A stretch of 64,000 nucleotides of DNA from Bubalus kerabau (Eukaryota; Chordata; Mammalia; Artiodactyla; Bovidae): positions 16,510,001-16,574,000 of the forward strand of contig NC_073646.1 in NCBI RefSeq assembly GCF_029407905.1, in the 5' to 3' direction. Made by a program: the position numbers and the translations under genes. The notes under the pieces were generated by a model. The model searched no databases. It had not been told where the DNA came from and saw nothing but the letters and a program-made list of their open reading frames with translations. This document shows positions 1-10,454 of this stretch, piece after piece (position 1 is the stretch's first letter; the number at the start of each line of letters is the position of its first letter).

Positions 1-61
1 CCCCGGAGCAGCCCGCGCGCAGCAGCCGGCCAGCCGAGGGGCACTGGCCGCGCGGGCGCTG
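1..61 (+). other. Candidate end of a first exon with splice donor
   Basis: The first 61 bases are extremely GC-rich with about ten CpGs and end in CTG followed by GTAAGA, a near-consensus U2 splice donor (intron GT at 62-63). No ATG lies in the segment before the donor, so it would be 5' untranslated or the inside of a coding exon that begins upstream of the window. One frame is open but short, and no protein family can be recognised. Together with the CpG island this suggests that the window starts at a promoter-proximal exon and that most of what follows is intron. The gene cannot be named from this sequence. Confidence 0.5.
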
Positions 62-450
62 GTAAGATGCCCTTTCGGCTCGCGTCCTGGAGGGAGCGAT
101 GGAGGGAGGGAAAACGGAGGGCAGGAGGCCGGACCCCACGCCCCCCCAACCCCCAGCCCTTGAACCCCACTCATCAGATCGGGACTCCCCAAGCCTTCTG
201 GCCCCACATCTCTTTCCCCTGGAAGCCGGGGCTGGGTCCCTGCCCCATCCCGAGTCTGAGGACTGCCCCCTGGGGGTCTGGGGAAGTTATCTCCAAGGAG
301 GCGCTTTTGGGGGTTACCGGAGCCTGGCTGTGTGCCTGTCCCCGTCACTCTAGCTGGGCGCCCCGACTTGCTTTGTGCTTGTGGGTGTTGCTGCCTCACT
401 CCGGGTCTGAGCGCCTGGACCGTGCCGGGATCCGCAGCCGCTGTTCCGGC
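1..450. promoter_or_regulatory. Downstream edge of a CpG island
   Basis: The first ~135 bases hold roughly sixteen CpG dinucleotides, far above the rest of the window, and density falls off gradually to about 450-550. This is what the 3' shoulder of a CpG-island promoter looks like. The open frame from 67 is best explained by high GC and lack of stops, since it matches no recognisable protein. Confidence 0.6.
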
Positions 451-1064
451 GGTGGTGCTCAGCGCATCTCTGGTTTTTGCCTAGCTGGGTGCACACCACT
501 CAGTCCTCCGTCTGCTGCCTCGTTGTCTTTGCCTGGCTTGAGAGGGGTATGATCCCAAGTCCTCACCCGTGCCCCGGAGTCAAAACTCTGTCTCCAGTTC
601 CCGGTTTTACTTTGAGTCTCCTGTTTTGCATCCCTGGATGCCTGAGACTCCTGTCTCTACCTTATCCATGTCTAACCTTGCTCTCTCCTGGTTCCCTGTC
701 TCCAGTATCAGGGCATTGCCCCTTCTCCTAGGCGTTTGTGTCCAGCTCTCTGTCGTAGTGTGTGGCTCATTCCTGTCACCAGCTGTGTATCAGATCACAG
801 CACCTCAACTTAGGCTTCTGTGGGTTTACTTTGCACCTCCTTGGGTGTGAACAATCCAGGCTCTGAAACTGTTCCCTCCGCAGATCTTCTGGGGCCATCT
901 GGGTGTCTTCTACCCTGCCGCGACCTCTCCCGGGAGGCCCTTCACACCTTCTTTGGCCCGCCTTGCTTAGCCCACTGAACTCAGAGCACACAGGAGAGGT
1001 CAGAGTCCCCACCTTTGAGCCAGGGTCTCAGCATCCTGTGGGCGTGTCTGTCTTCAAGCTTACG

Positions 1065-1100
1065 GATGTGTCTGTATCTTCCTGATGTGTCTGTATCTTC
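1065..1100. repeat. Tandem duplication, 19-bp period, two copies
   Basis: GATGTGTCTGTATCTTC occurs at 1065-1081 and again at 1084-1100 with no mismatch, giving a 19-base period. It looks like a recent slippage or small tandem duplication. Confidence 0.9.
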
Positions 1101-2640
1101 ATCCCTGCTGCTTGCCCACAGAGCTTCTCCCAACCCTTGGGGACATTAGACACCAGGGGGTAATTTCAGGCTCTTAGGCACTGAATGCATGTCTCTATCA
1201 CCTGTCACTTTGGGAGCCTTCACTGAAGGCTGCCTTCAGATACAGCGTGATGCCCTTTGATCTGCCAAACTTCTTTGGAGGCAGAGAGGCGACCCTCTTT
1301 GCCAGAGTGCAGTTCTTTGTGTCTGTGGGCTGAGCCAGCCCAAGGCGTGATGTGATGGCATTTCACGTTGCTGGCTGGTCTGTGTGGGTAGCAGGGAGAA
1401 GTCTTTTCCCCGTTCCGGGGGAGGAGGATGGAGTGAGAGTCCCGGTGGGGAACCAGAATGTTCCGAATGCCTCTTATTTGTAGCAAAGGGTACTCTCAGA
1501 CACTGCCTTTGAACTCCAGGAGAGGATAGTGATGTGTTTGGGCAGAAATGCAATTAGAAGTTCTTTCTGGAGTCGGAGCCCTTCAGGGAGGTGGGGTGGG
1601 AGGAGGTTCAGGACATGCACTGCTAGCCCAGTGTGGGAACATGCAGGATGGCCATGGAAGCGTGGGGCTAACTGTATCCTTTGCATCTGGGGTCCAGATG
1701 GGCGTCAGGAGGTGCTTTTCCCCATGCACATACCACCTGTTGAAACAAGTAGAGGGAGGGAAGCAAGCCTGGTTGGCTGATTCCTTCCTGGGTCTCTGAC
1801 ATTTTGGATCCTACGTCCACACCTGCTCTCTGGGTGTTCAGTTCTGCGTCTTCTTCTCTTATCCTCCAGCTGGGCTGCGCTGAGGTTAGCAGTTGGGAAG
1901 GTAGGAGGGAGTATGCCTCTTTTCCTTTTCTATTCCTGTTGGAATGCCGGTTCCAGCAGTTGAGGTGCTTTGCTTTTCTGAAACTCTGCTCTCGTCTGCA
2001 AGTTCAGTGACTGTCCCCCTACACACACCTCCCAGGGTCTCAGTTTCTTCCGATATAGACACACCTGTATTTTTTGTCCCCCTTTTTTCTGTCTTCCCCC
2101 CTTCTTTGTGGCTGTCTACCATGCAATTGTTCACTGCCGTCTCACCTGGATTTGTGCTGGATATTTAATCTGTTTGTCCGTGTCCTTGCTCTTCCCTTCC
2201 CCGATGATGTCTACCCCCGTGCCCTGTCAGATCCTGAAATCACAGCGCAGACCTGCAGGGTGGAGCCGGGGGCCCATCCTCCTGTAGCTGTGCCCACCCA
2301 GCCCCTGCCCTTCCACGGAGCTCAAGGAGACCAGAAGGGGGCAGGCTGTTCCCAAAGTCTGGCTTTGCCTGAGCTTAGATTGCAGCCTAGGAGGAGAGGA
2401 GCAGACCCTTTGGGCAGGCCCCTGAGGCCCTCAGAACATGCGGTCTGTTTGCAGACCCCGCACTGGCTGCTGGTGCGTGATGCTTCGGAGGGAGATTGGG
2501 GAGTGGGACTTAAAAAAAAAAAATCCCCGTGATTTTCCAGAGCTGGTTAGGCGCATGCTCAGGAGATGATGCTTCATCTCTGTGCTCTGAAGAGGGTGGG
2601 GTGGGCAGTTGTGGTTTTGGGTGCAGAGAGACTCAGCTCT

Positions 2641-2660
2641 GGTGGTGGTGGTGGTGGTGG
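2641..2660. repeat. (GGT)n microsatellite
   Basis: About six to seven perfect GGT units. The G-rich strand is + in this window. Confidence 0.95.
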
Positions 2661-3302
2661 GTATGTCTCAAAGAGTGTCAGGCCGACACTGTGTTCAGGT
2701 TATTTTCTAAACTAGACTTAGCTGCTTCCTCGTGCTCACCTTTCCAGAGCTTCTGCATTTGTACTTTTTCTGTTTGGGGAGCTGCATCCCAGTGGAAGGG
2801 CCTGATTGTCGTTTTGGTGCATTTTGAGAAGCCAAGAAGAAACACCCAGTTTCTCAAGCAGACAGAGCCAGAGAGCTTGCGGGTGGTGGCGAGACGGGCA
2901 TTTCCCTGAAAGATTTGCAGGCTTTGCCTCTCAGCCTCTCCCAAATCTCTTACAGATTAGAATTGTTGGGCGGATGGCAGCTGAGTTCCGTGGCTGTAGC
3001 ATTCATTCCTTCATGGGGTCTTCAGTACGCTCTGGGTTTTACTGTCATCTCAGAATGTAGGAAACAGATGGGCTCACTTATAAAGGGAGGGAAAACGTCG
3101 AGGAGAGTGTCAGAAAGATCACACTACAGGTTCTGAATCAGTTTGCGGGAGAATGAAAGGAGCTGTGTGTTAATGTAATGAATGTTTATTTTCTTTCCCC
3201 TTGCCTCCTGTGATCCTCTGAAGTTCTCACATTATTGCTTGAATCCTTAGATAAACTATTACTCAGTAAGTTTCATTTAAGAAACCTAATTTTTTATTGT
3301 CC

Positions 3303-3357
3303 TGACACACACAGACACAGGCACAGGCACACACACACACACACACATACACACACT
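3303..3357. repeat. (CA)n microsatellite, interrupted
   Basis: CA dinucleotide tract interrupted by GA, GG and TA steps. The longest pure run is about nine units (from ~3328). Confidence 0.95.
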
Positions 3358-4450
3358 TAAAGTAGAATGGTCTTTCTGTGTTGTCTGACCCCTTTGAAAT
3401 GTTGATTTTTCGGCAGAAATTCCTCATACTTCACATTACTCAGATAACTCAGGACTTTTTCAGACATTGGCAGTGACTTTGAAAAATTGGTTCACTGTAT
3501 CCAGATCGCCTCTGGTTCTAACAGCCTCAGAGGCGTAGCTTTTCTTTCTATCCAAATGTTTTGAGACCAGAGAGAACAGAGGGTAGTTTATTGATGATTC
3601 GTTTTTCTCACACTCTCAATGGAGTTTTATTTTGCTTGAGCAGTGCATTACACTTTGTATACAGAAATATGCATCATTGAACAATATTTATCTTGATGCA
3701 AATGCTGCCATCTGCTTAATCATATCCTGAAAAATGTTAAATAAAATAGATAAATAAAAGTAGAAATTATTATATGCATATATGTATATGTAGTATTACA
3801 TTCACTTTCCTTCCAGTCTTCTTACACTTTAGACGTTCTCTCTAGTTCATCAGTTCTTTTTATTTTAACCTTCCAGAAGGTTGAGTGACAGATGCTTGCT
3901 GCTTTGCAAATAGGAAGCCAAACTGTAAGTTCCTATTTGCTGGGGATTGTCCAACTTTGATCCATCCTCTTAATAGAAAAGGAAATTATTTTGATCTCGA
4001 GCAGATATCTGACATCTTTGTGTATGTGTGTGTGTGTGTATTTCCCCAGAAAACAACATATCCTTAAGCAAGTGTCTGTCCTCCCACCCAGAGCTATTTA
4101 TGATCAATGGGGCCATAAATCTACATGCGGAAAGAGGAAAATGCATGGTGCCGTTATAACTGGACTGCCCAGGGTCAGGGCTGTCCTGGTCTCTAGCTTG
4201 GTCAACTCCGCCCTAAGGCTTGTCACTTATGATAAATCCTCCATTTTTTTCATTTGCATCTCCCACTTCTATTGCTTGCAATCCCTATCTACCAGAACCA
4301 AAGAGAAAATACTTTGAGGAAAATGCAAAAGTAAATACAAACTCAGCCTCATAAAACCCAAGCTCAAAGGAAGGGCTGTGGGAGCAGGTGAAAAGTCACA
4401 GGAAACCTGTGCCAGGCCCTGGTACAAGGGACAGAAAGGCATTGGTTTCT
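3358..4450. other. AT-rich unique sequence
   Basis: No clear transposon is seen. Around 3640-3800 the sequence is AT-rich and includes a perfect octamer ATGCAAAT (3696-3703) next to an AACAAT SOX-like core. A short TG tract lies at 4020-4040. It could be a conserved non-coding block, but no coding exon is supported. Confidence 0.4.
4020..4040. repeat. Short (TG)n tract
   Basis: Interrupted TG dinucleotides, about ten units in all. Confidence 0.85.
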
Positions 4451-4451
4451 A

Positions 4452-4640
4452 AATCATGTCTGACTCTTTGTGACCCCATGGATTGTAGCCTGCCAGACTT
4501 CTCTGTCCTTGTGATTCTCCAGGCAAGAGTACTGGAGTGGGTTGCCATTCCCTTCTCCAGGGGATCTTCCCGACCCAGGGACTGAACCCAGGTCTCCAGC
4601 ATTGCAGGCAGATTCTTTACCATTTGAGCCACAGGGAGGG
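4452..4640 (-). mobile_element. Bov-tA SINE
   Basis: Read on the minus strand this is a tRNA-Glu-like head followed by a Bov-A body. The complement signatures are visible on +: the TGTCTGACTC...GACCCCATGG block, then the CTCCAGGGGATCTTCC junction, then the tRNA part ending in GAGCCAC. The tail end is slightly degraded. Confidence 0.92.
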
Positions 4641-4659
4641 ATACTCAGGGGACAAAGGC

Positions 4660-4870
4660 CTCTGTTTACTACCCTTGGGTCCGCTCCTGCCAGGTTCAGA
4701 TCCTGGCTCTGTTCTGGGCCGTCCCTGGGATCTTGGGCAAGTTATTCTAACTTCATTCCTCTGAAAATCGGGGCCACCTCATGGGGTTATGTGAGGATGA
4801 AATGTAGAAAGACGTGTGAGCTAGTTTGTGCCTGGCACATAATAAATGCTCAAATGTGAGCCATTATTCT
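4660..4870 (+). mobile_element. MIR SINE
   Basis: It holds an ordered series of MIR landmarks: TTCAGATCCTGGCTCTG, CTTGGGCAAGTTATT, GTGAGGATGAAATG and TGCCTGGCACATAATAAATG. The last of these matches the MIR 3' end. It directly follows the Bov-tA. Confidence 0.8.
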
Positions 4871-5024
4871 TAAAAAGAAACTCTTCGTATGTTTGAAAAT
4901 AAGCAAATTTTTGCAATTACTCATTTTTCCAAGCCAAGTAGGGTTTGACTGTAATCCAAGGCAGTAGAATGCGTCCAACTCCTCTGTGTGTCAGCCTTGG
5001 AGCAGGATGGAATGTGGGGGAGAG

Positions 5025-5115
5025 GGGAGTACTAACATTTATGGAGTGACGACTGTATGCCAGGCATCCTTTAGGAGCTTTACATGCATGATGTTCATTG
5101 CTCAGACACACACAG
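5025..5115 (-). mobile_element. MIR/L2-like 3'-end fragment
   Basis: The stretch ACATTTATGGAGTG...TATGCCAGGCATC...TTTACATGCATGATG reads as the reverse complement of the shared MIR/L2 tail. It is too short and diverged to assign a subfamily. Confidence 0.5.
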
Positions 5116-5198
5116 TAATTCAGGATGAAAGAAAGGGCTGCATCCAAAATTGAGACTACGGTCTCCTGGCTAGAAATCACCAGTTTTCTGGGTACAGT

Positions 5199-5993
5199 CT
5201 TCAACAGTATGTGAACCGAGAACTTCCAGATGTTCAAGCTGGATTTAGAAAAGGCAGAGGAACCAGAGGTCAAATGGCCAACATCTGTTGGATCATAGAA
5301 AAAGCAAGAGAGTTCCAGAACATCTACTTCTGCTTTATTGACTACGCCAAAGCCTTTGACAGTGTGGATCACAACAAACTGTGGAAAATGCTTAAAGAGA
5401 TGGGAATACCAGACCACCTGACCTGCCTCCCGAGAAACCTGTATGCAGGTCAAGAAGCAATAGTTAGAATCAGACATGGAACAACAGACTGGTTCCAAAT
5501 TGGGAAAGGAGGACATCAAGGCTGTATATTGTCACCCTGCTTATTTAACTTATATGCAGAGTACATCATGCAAAATGCCAGGCTGGATGAAGCACTAACT
5601 GGAATCAAGATTTCTGGGAGAAATATCAATAACCTCAGATATGCAGATGACACCACCCTTATGGCAGAAAGTGAAGAAGAACTGAAGAGCCTCTTGATGA
5701 AAGGGAAAGAGGAGAGTAAAAAAGTTGGCTTAAAACTCAACATTCAGAAAACTAAGATCATGGCATATGGTCCCATCACTTCATGGCAAATAGATGGGGA
5801 AACAATGGAAACAGTGAGAGACTTTATTTTCTTGGGCTCCAAAATCACTGCAGATAGTGACTGCATCCATGAAATTAAAAGACACTTGCTCCTTGGAAGA
5901 AAAGCTATGACAAACCTAGGCAGCATATTAAGAAGCAGAGACATTACTTTGCCAACAAAGGTCTGTCTGGTCAAAGCTATGGTTTTTCAGTAG
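5199..5993 (+). pseudogene. BovB reverse-transcriptase fragment (broken)
   Basis: The open frame from 5211 gives 260 residues of an RTE-type reverse transcriptase. Visible motifs are FIDYAKAFD (residues 42-50, motif A), GHQGCILSP (101-109, motif B) and YADD (144-147, catalytic motif C, bases 5640-5651). Family members normally have an AP-like endonuclease before this domain; it is missing through 5' truncation. Motif B carries H where the 43.7-kb copy has R. A one-base deletion near 5988 relative to the copies at 11.4 and 44.2 kb shifts the frame and ends it at 5993. The same protein then continues in another frame and is further cut by a SINE. The fragment is non-functional. Confidence 0.92.
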
Positions 5994-6030
5994 TCATGTT
6001 TGGATGTGAGAATTGGACTAAAAGGAAAGC

Positions 6031-6299
6031 TGCTACTGCTAAGTCACTTCAGTCTTGCCTGACTCTGTGCGACCCCATAGATGGCAGCCCACCAGGCTTC
6101 CCCATCCCTGGGATTCTCCAGGCAAGAACACTGGAGCGGGTTGCCATTTCCTTCTCCAATGCATGAAAGTGAAAAGTGAAAGTGAAGTCGCTCAGTCATG
6201 TCCGACTCTAGCGACCCCATGAACTGCAGCCTACCAGGCTCCTCTGTCCATGGGATTTTCTAGGCAAAAGTACTGGAGTGGGGTGCCATTGCCTTCTCC
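6031..6299 (-). mobile_element. BOV-A2 SINE nested in BovB
   Basis: There are two Bov-A monomers joined by the GAAAGTGAAAAGTGAAAGTGA linker region, in reverse orientation. It is flanked by a perfect 12-base duplication AAAGGAAAGCTG at 6021-6032 and 6300-6311 (which overlaps the SINE edge), so the insertion into BovB is unambiguous. Confidence 0.97.
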
Positions 6300-6697
6300 A
6301 AAGGAAAGCTGAGTGCCAAAGAATTGATGCTTTTGAACTGTGGTGTTGGAGAAGACTCTTGAGAGGCCCTTGGACTGCAAGGAGATCCAACCAGTCAATC
6401 CTAAAGGAAATCAGTCCTGAATATTCATTGGAAGGACTGATGCTGAAGCTGAAACTCCAATACTTCGGCCACCTGATGTGAAGAACTGACTCATTAGAAG
6501 AGACCCTAATGCAGGGAAAGATTGAAAGCAGGAGGAGAAGGGGACGACAGAGGATGAGATGGTTGGATGGCATCACCAACATGCTGGACATGAGTTTGAG
6601 CAAGCTCCGGGAGTTGGTGATGAACAGGGAAGCCTGGCGTGCTGCAGTCCAGGGGGTTGCAAAGAGTCGTTCGCAACTGAGCTCCTGAACTGAACTG

Positions 6698-6920
6698 GGT
6701 ACCTGTTACATGGTGGGGATAATGAGGGCTCTGCAGATGTTGCCTCACTGTCTCAGTGAATCCTCTCAACTCTGTGGGATAGCACTGTTACTGTCCCTAC
6801 TTGATGGGGAAAATGGGGCTCAGAGTAGAAAAGCAGCTTGATTGCTAAGATTGTGCTGAGGAGCAGCAGAACTGGAATCCAGACCTAGGACTGCCCCATT
6901 CCACTCAATGTCCAGATTTC
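6698..6920 (-). mobile_element. MIR SINE
   Basis: The MIR reverse-complement order is kept: TGAATCCTCTCAACTCTGTGGG, then a diverged AAAATGGGGCTCAGAG, then AGCAGAACTGGAATCCAGACC. It abuts the BovB 3' end. Confidence 0.7.
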
Positions 6921-7096
6921 AGAGTGCCTTGTCTGTAGAGGTCTTTGAAAAACCCTATATGCAGCTGGGTCATTGCTGAAAATCTTCATGTCACTTTCCT
7001 TGTTGCAGATTCATAAAAATGTGCCAGCCCTAGAAAACGAGCAGATGTGCAGGTTTTCTTGAATCAGACCCCTGAATAATGAGATGAGGTAGAAGG

Positions 7097-7308
7097 GCTT
7101 CCCTGCTGGCTCAGACAGTAAAGAGTCTGCCTGCAGTGCAGGAGGCTGAGGTTCGATACCTGGGTCAGGAAGATCCCCTGGAGAAGGGAATGGCAACTCA
7201 CTCCAGTGTTCTTGCCTGGGAAATCCCATGGCCAGAGGAGCATGGTGAGCTACAGTCCATGGGGTGGCAAAGAATGGGGCACAGCTGGGCAACTGCCACT
7301 TTTCACTT
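7097..7308 (+). mobile_element. Bov-tA SINE
   Basis: The tRNA-Glu-like head GGCTTCCCTGCTGGCTCAG with a B-box-like GGTTCGATACC leads into GATCCCCTGGAGAAGGGAATGG and the Bov-A body. The 3' part is diverged (GGGGCACAGCTGGGCAAC). Confidence 0.93.
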
Positions 7309-7344
7309 TCAGGAGGGTAATCATAATAATGCAGTGATGCTTCT

Positions 7345-7640
7345 GTAGCAGTTATGGCTTACCAGGAATTGTTCTAGTCCTCCTTATGTATTTTATTTCT
7401 TCAAGGAATGTACTATTATGTTTCAACAGCCAACAATCATGATGCTTAATAGAACCAGGTCCTGTGTGAGGTGTTTCACAAATATTAGCTCATTTAAACC
7501 TCACACTACAGTGAGGAAACTGAGATGTGGGGAGCTTAAAACAGTTTTCCCAAGGGTCACAGTACCAATGGCAGAGCTGGGATTTGAACCCTGGCAGTCT
7601 GTACTCTGAATCATTCTATTCCATAACCTCCCTCTTCTAA
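7345..7640 (-). mobile_element. MIR SINE
   Basis: Clear MIR reverse-complement landmarks are seen: ATTAGCTCATTTAAACCTCAC, GAGGAAACTGAGATG, CAAGGGTCACAGTACCAATGG and GGATTTGAACCCTGGCAGTC. The 5' part (7345-7430) may be a second tail fragment. Confidence 0.82.
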
Positions 7641-8188
7641 GCATCTTGAGAAGGTCCCCAACCTTGGAACCACAGACTTCATTTAAGGAGGCACATAGGT
7701 AATTGATTCGGTCACAATTTGCCCAGTCCCGAGGACAGGATTTTATGGTCCAGAAAAAGAAGGTATCACCCATTAGTGAAATATGTATCATGCACCTTAG
7801 GGAATAATTTAACCTGAATTGCTGGAAGTGCAGTTGGTGGAAGAAGGTGTTTTGAATTCAGCTCCCCCTGCCAGGGGAGGAGGGGAAGAGGGTGCTACAC
7901 AGGCTTCCTTGGCCAGAGAGACAGCCTTTCGTTCGTGGTCAGCGGGCCTCCTGCCACTCAGCTCACCCATGACTTGCCCCCAGGACCCTGGATGAAGCCG
8001 GAGGTGTCACCAGGAACATGCAGTCTGACTGTCTTTCGGGCACTTCCTTCCTTCTGCCTGCAACAGAAACTGTCCGTTTGCCCGCAGATACCGATCGAGT
8101 TCTGTCCTTCTGATCCCTGAGGTTAGGGTTGCCCCTTCCCCCATCGAAAGCCAGAGCCTTAACAAAGAAGGTGGCAGGGAGAGGGCAG
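7641..8188. other. Unique sequence, no gene seen
   Basis: I see neither a repeat nor an exon with convincing frame and splice sites. Confidence 0.4.
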
Positions 8189-8214
8189 GTGTGTGTGTGT
8201 GTGTGTGTGTGTGT
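8189..8214. repeat. (GT)n microsatellite
   Basis: Thirteen perfect GT units, likely polymorphic between animals. Confidence 0.97.
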
Positions 8215-8644
8215 CCCTTAAGCCCATCATTGCTGTCGTGAGCAGGGAGCTGGTGTGATTAGTATCAGAGTCCGGGAGTCCAGACACCCGGCCTGATGGG
8301 CAAGGAGCAGGACCCCATGGGCATCTCCAGCCTTTGGGGAAGGGGGAGATCTCCCCTTCCAGGGGCCTCTGAGGGCAGCAAAATGGATTTGTTCTGTCTC
8401 AGCCCTGGTTTGTCCCAGGCAGGTGACTGCTGGCTTATCTGAGCATCTAATCCAGGCTGATGTGTCCAGGGATGTTAATGACAAGTGTTTCTCCTCCCAG
8501 GGGATCCTTTGCTGTAATCCTTGGCCACAAGTCACGTGGTTTAAGCCCAAAGGAGTTGACCTCATGGGGCAGAAAAATTGATGCAGACGTCTCCTACCCA
8601 AGGGGTACAGACATTGTAACTGTGATCCTGATGACTAGGAGGAC
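8215..8644. other. Unique sequence, no gene seen
   Basis: This is moderately GC-rich intronic-looking sequence. No repeat family or exon is recognised. Confidence 0.4.
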
Positions 8645-8985
8645 TTCTGTTTATTGAATGTTTGCCTTGCTCTCAATGGCTGAGGAGATACTGAGAAGAC
8701 ATAATCTTACTGAATCCCTGTCCTGCAAGTTAAGGACTACTAGTCTCATCTCTTGGAGAAGGAAATGGCAACCCACTCCAGTGTTCTTGCCTGGAGAATC
8801 CCAGGGACAGGGGAGCCTGGTGGGCTGCCATCTATGGGGTCGCACAGAGTCAGACACGACTGAAGTGACTTAGCAGCAGCAGTCTCATCTCTGTTTCACT
8901 GATTACAAATAAGGAAAGCAAAGCAATGAGTTGTATGAAAGTTAAAGAGGTGAGAGGCAGCCAGACTAGGAATTGAAGGTTGGTG
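8645..8985 (-). mobile_element. MIR-like element split by a Bov-A insertion
   Basis: The left half (TTTATTGAATGTTTGCCTTG...) and right half (TTACAAATAAGGAAAGCAAAG...ACTAGGAATTGAAG) read as one diverged MIR in reverse once the Bov-A SINE at 8754-8880 is removed. Confidence 0.55.
8754..8880 (+). mobile_element. Bov-A monomer SINE
   Basis: This is a single Bov-A unit starting GGAGAAGGAAATGGCAACCC and ending in an AGC-rich tail. A perfect 12-base duplication AGTCTCATCTCT flanks it at 8742-8753 and 8881-8892. It matches the second monomer of BOV-A2 and has no tRNA head. Confidence 0.95.
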
Positions 8986-8999
8986 GTGACTCCAAAGGT

Positions 9000-10454
9000 T
9001 GAGTTCCTGGTCTCTACCCAGTTCAGAGTCAGTAAGTCCCTTGTTCTTCACACCTGCGCTCTCTCACTTCTCTCCTATCCATGTTTGCATGCATGCATGC
9101 ATCCATCAACATGCCCACCCTTCCACCCACCCTCCACTCCAACAATACCCAGCACGGGGACTGCCTTTGTGAAATAGGGCAGTTGTGTTCCTGCCCTCCC
9201 GCAGGGCCAGTCCAGCTGGCGAGGGTTGGGACCATGGCCTGTCAACAGAGAGGTTCCTCTCTGGTCCTAGCCCAGTTCACTCTACAGTGGCTTCTTTTGG
9301 ACACAAGAGAAAGGTGTCCTCCATTAGATGGGAGCCAGGAATAGTGTGTTTCAGGAGCCTGAAAGCCCTCAAGTCTCCTAATACCCGCCCCAAAACTGCC
9401 AGACTTGAGGCTGGCCTGCCCCATCTGTGGAGTTCAAGCTCATTTTCTTCTAGTCGAATAGGGAGCCCAGAGGTAAGGTTTGTGGGGAGTGCAGCTTGCT
9501 GGAAGTTGCAGGGCCCAGGAGGCGTGTCATGCAGTGTTAGGATGGAGGACCAGTGTGTCATGCACACGTCCCTTCGCCTCTCTGGGGCAGGGTTTCCTTG
9601 TCTGTGATGCAGGGACCTTCCTACCTGGAAGGGCCTGGTGATAGGGCACCGCCTCCCAGCTCATGGTCCCTGCTCCCACCGTACCCGATGCAGCCTCACC
9701 ACGAGGGATATTTGCAAAACGGGCCCTCGTGCTTTTGGCCCGTGGGTAGGTTTTATTTAACCCTTACTGTCTTAAAATAAAAAATGCATCAAAGTGTAAG
9801 GGTTAGGATAGAAGACGATGTGGTCGTTCGGAATGCCTTGAAAAGTCAGGAGACCTGACAGCCCGGGGCCACATTCTTCCCTGTTGTTCACTGGCCAAGT
9901 CAGGAGGGGCTTCCTGGGATCCTCCAGGTTCCTGAGACACCCCCCACCCAAGATCTCTTCCTTCACCTGGGACACCTGACTCGGCCCTTAGGGCTGAGAA
10001 GTTTGCAGCCTCTGCCTGGAAGATGTGTGTGTTCACTGTGCCAAGCTAAAAATAAGTGTCTGTGGTTCTTTTCAGTGATCTGCATGTGGTTTATTCACAG
10101 CACTTCTTCATCTAGACTGCGTTTACCTTCCCCTGTGTGATGGAGGTTTCCTTACTTCTCTCCCTGCCCTTAGTTAGTGTACTCCCAGAATATGCAAATT
10201 CTTAATGAGCTTTAGGCATCAGGATGTGGTGAAAGAAGCGTCCTCCACAGGAACAGAACCATGCATTCTGCAGTTTGGTCAGCCGGCTTCCCTTTTGCCT
10301 GGGGTGTAGGTCATGCACGGTTTTGAATCATCTGCCTTCCCTTCTCTGTGGTCCTCACCACCTTGTGCCCTCCTCCCCCAACAACACGTGTTGGGATGTT
10401 GTGAGTTGTCAGAGAGCTGGCCTGGGGGCTGGACGAGGGGGTAGAAGAGTGTAA
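9000..10454. other. Mostly unique sequence
   Basis: It includes a short GCAT tract and a possible weak MIR trace near 9545-9615 (CCTCTCTGGGGCAGGGTTTCC). No exon is supported. The remainder is ordinary intronic sequence. Confidence 0.4.
9086..9102. repeat. (GCAT)n short tandem repeat
   Basis: Four GCAT units followed by an ATCC step. A Z-DNA or palindromic character is possible because the unit is self-complementary. Confidence 0.9.

Larger units (their letters stand above)
62..3302. other. Mostly unique sequence, probably intron 1
   Basis: No ruminant SINE, LINE or clear ancient repeat is visible over about 3.2 kb, unusual for this window. The stretch is pyrimidine-rich in places and has a short tandem duplication (1065-1100), a 12-base A run (2512-2523) and a GGT microsatellite (2641-2660). 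The open frames here show no domain, conserved motif or splice-bounded structure. Freedom from repeats next to a promoter fits promoter-proximal intron. Confidence 0.5.
5199..6697 (+). mobile_element. BovB LINE (RTE clade), 5'-truncated
   Basis: This is the longest BovB copy here. It starts inside the ORF2 region, keeps the reverse-transcriptase core and the C-terminal region, and ends with the BovB 3' end and short CTGAA repeats (~6687-6697). A BOV-A2 SINE with a perfect target duplication splits it at 6031-6299. The 3' terminus resembles the ends of Bov-tA and BOV-A2, as expected if BovB proteins mobilised those SINEs. Confidence 0.95.

Noticed and set aside
67..552. 161-residue open frame beginning right at the putative splice donor
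   Set aside because: Its ATG overlaps the donor GTAAGATG, so it would lie in the intron. The translation is low in complexity and fits GC-rich DNA.
2074..2532. 152-residue open frame
   Set aside because: It runs into an A run and has no motif or splice context.
4396..4632. Open frame through a Bov-tA
   Set aside because: It is a SINE translation; the same peptide-like patterns recur in every Bov-tA.
7097..7200. tRNA-Glu-like sequence as a tRNA gene
   Set aside because: It is the head of a Bov-tA SINE. It is diverged, with the Bov-A body attached, so it is not a functional tRNA gene. The same applies to the other SINE heads.
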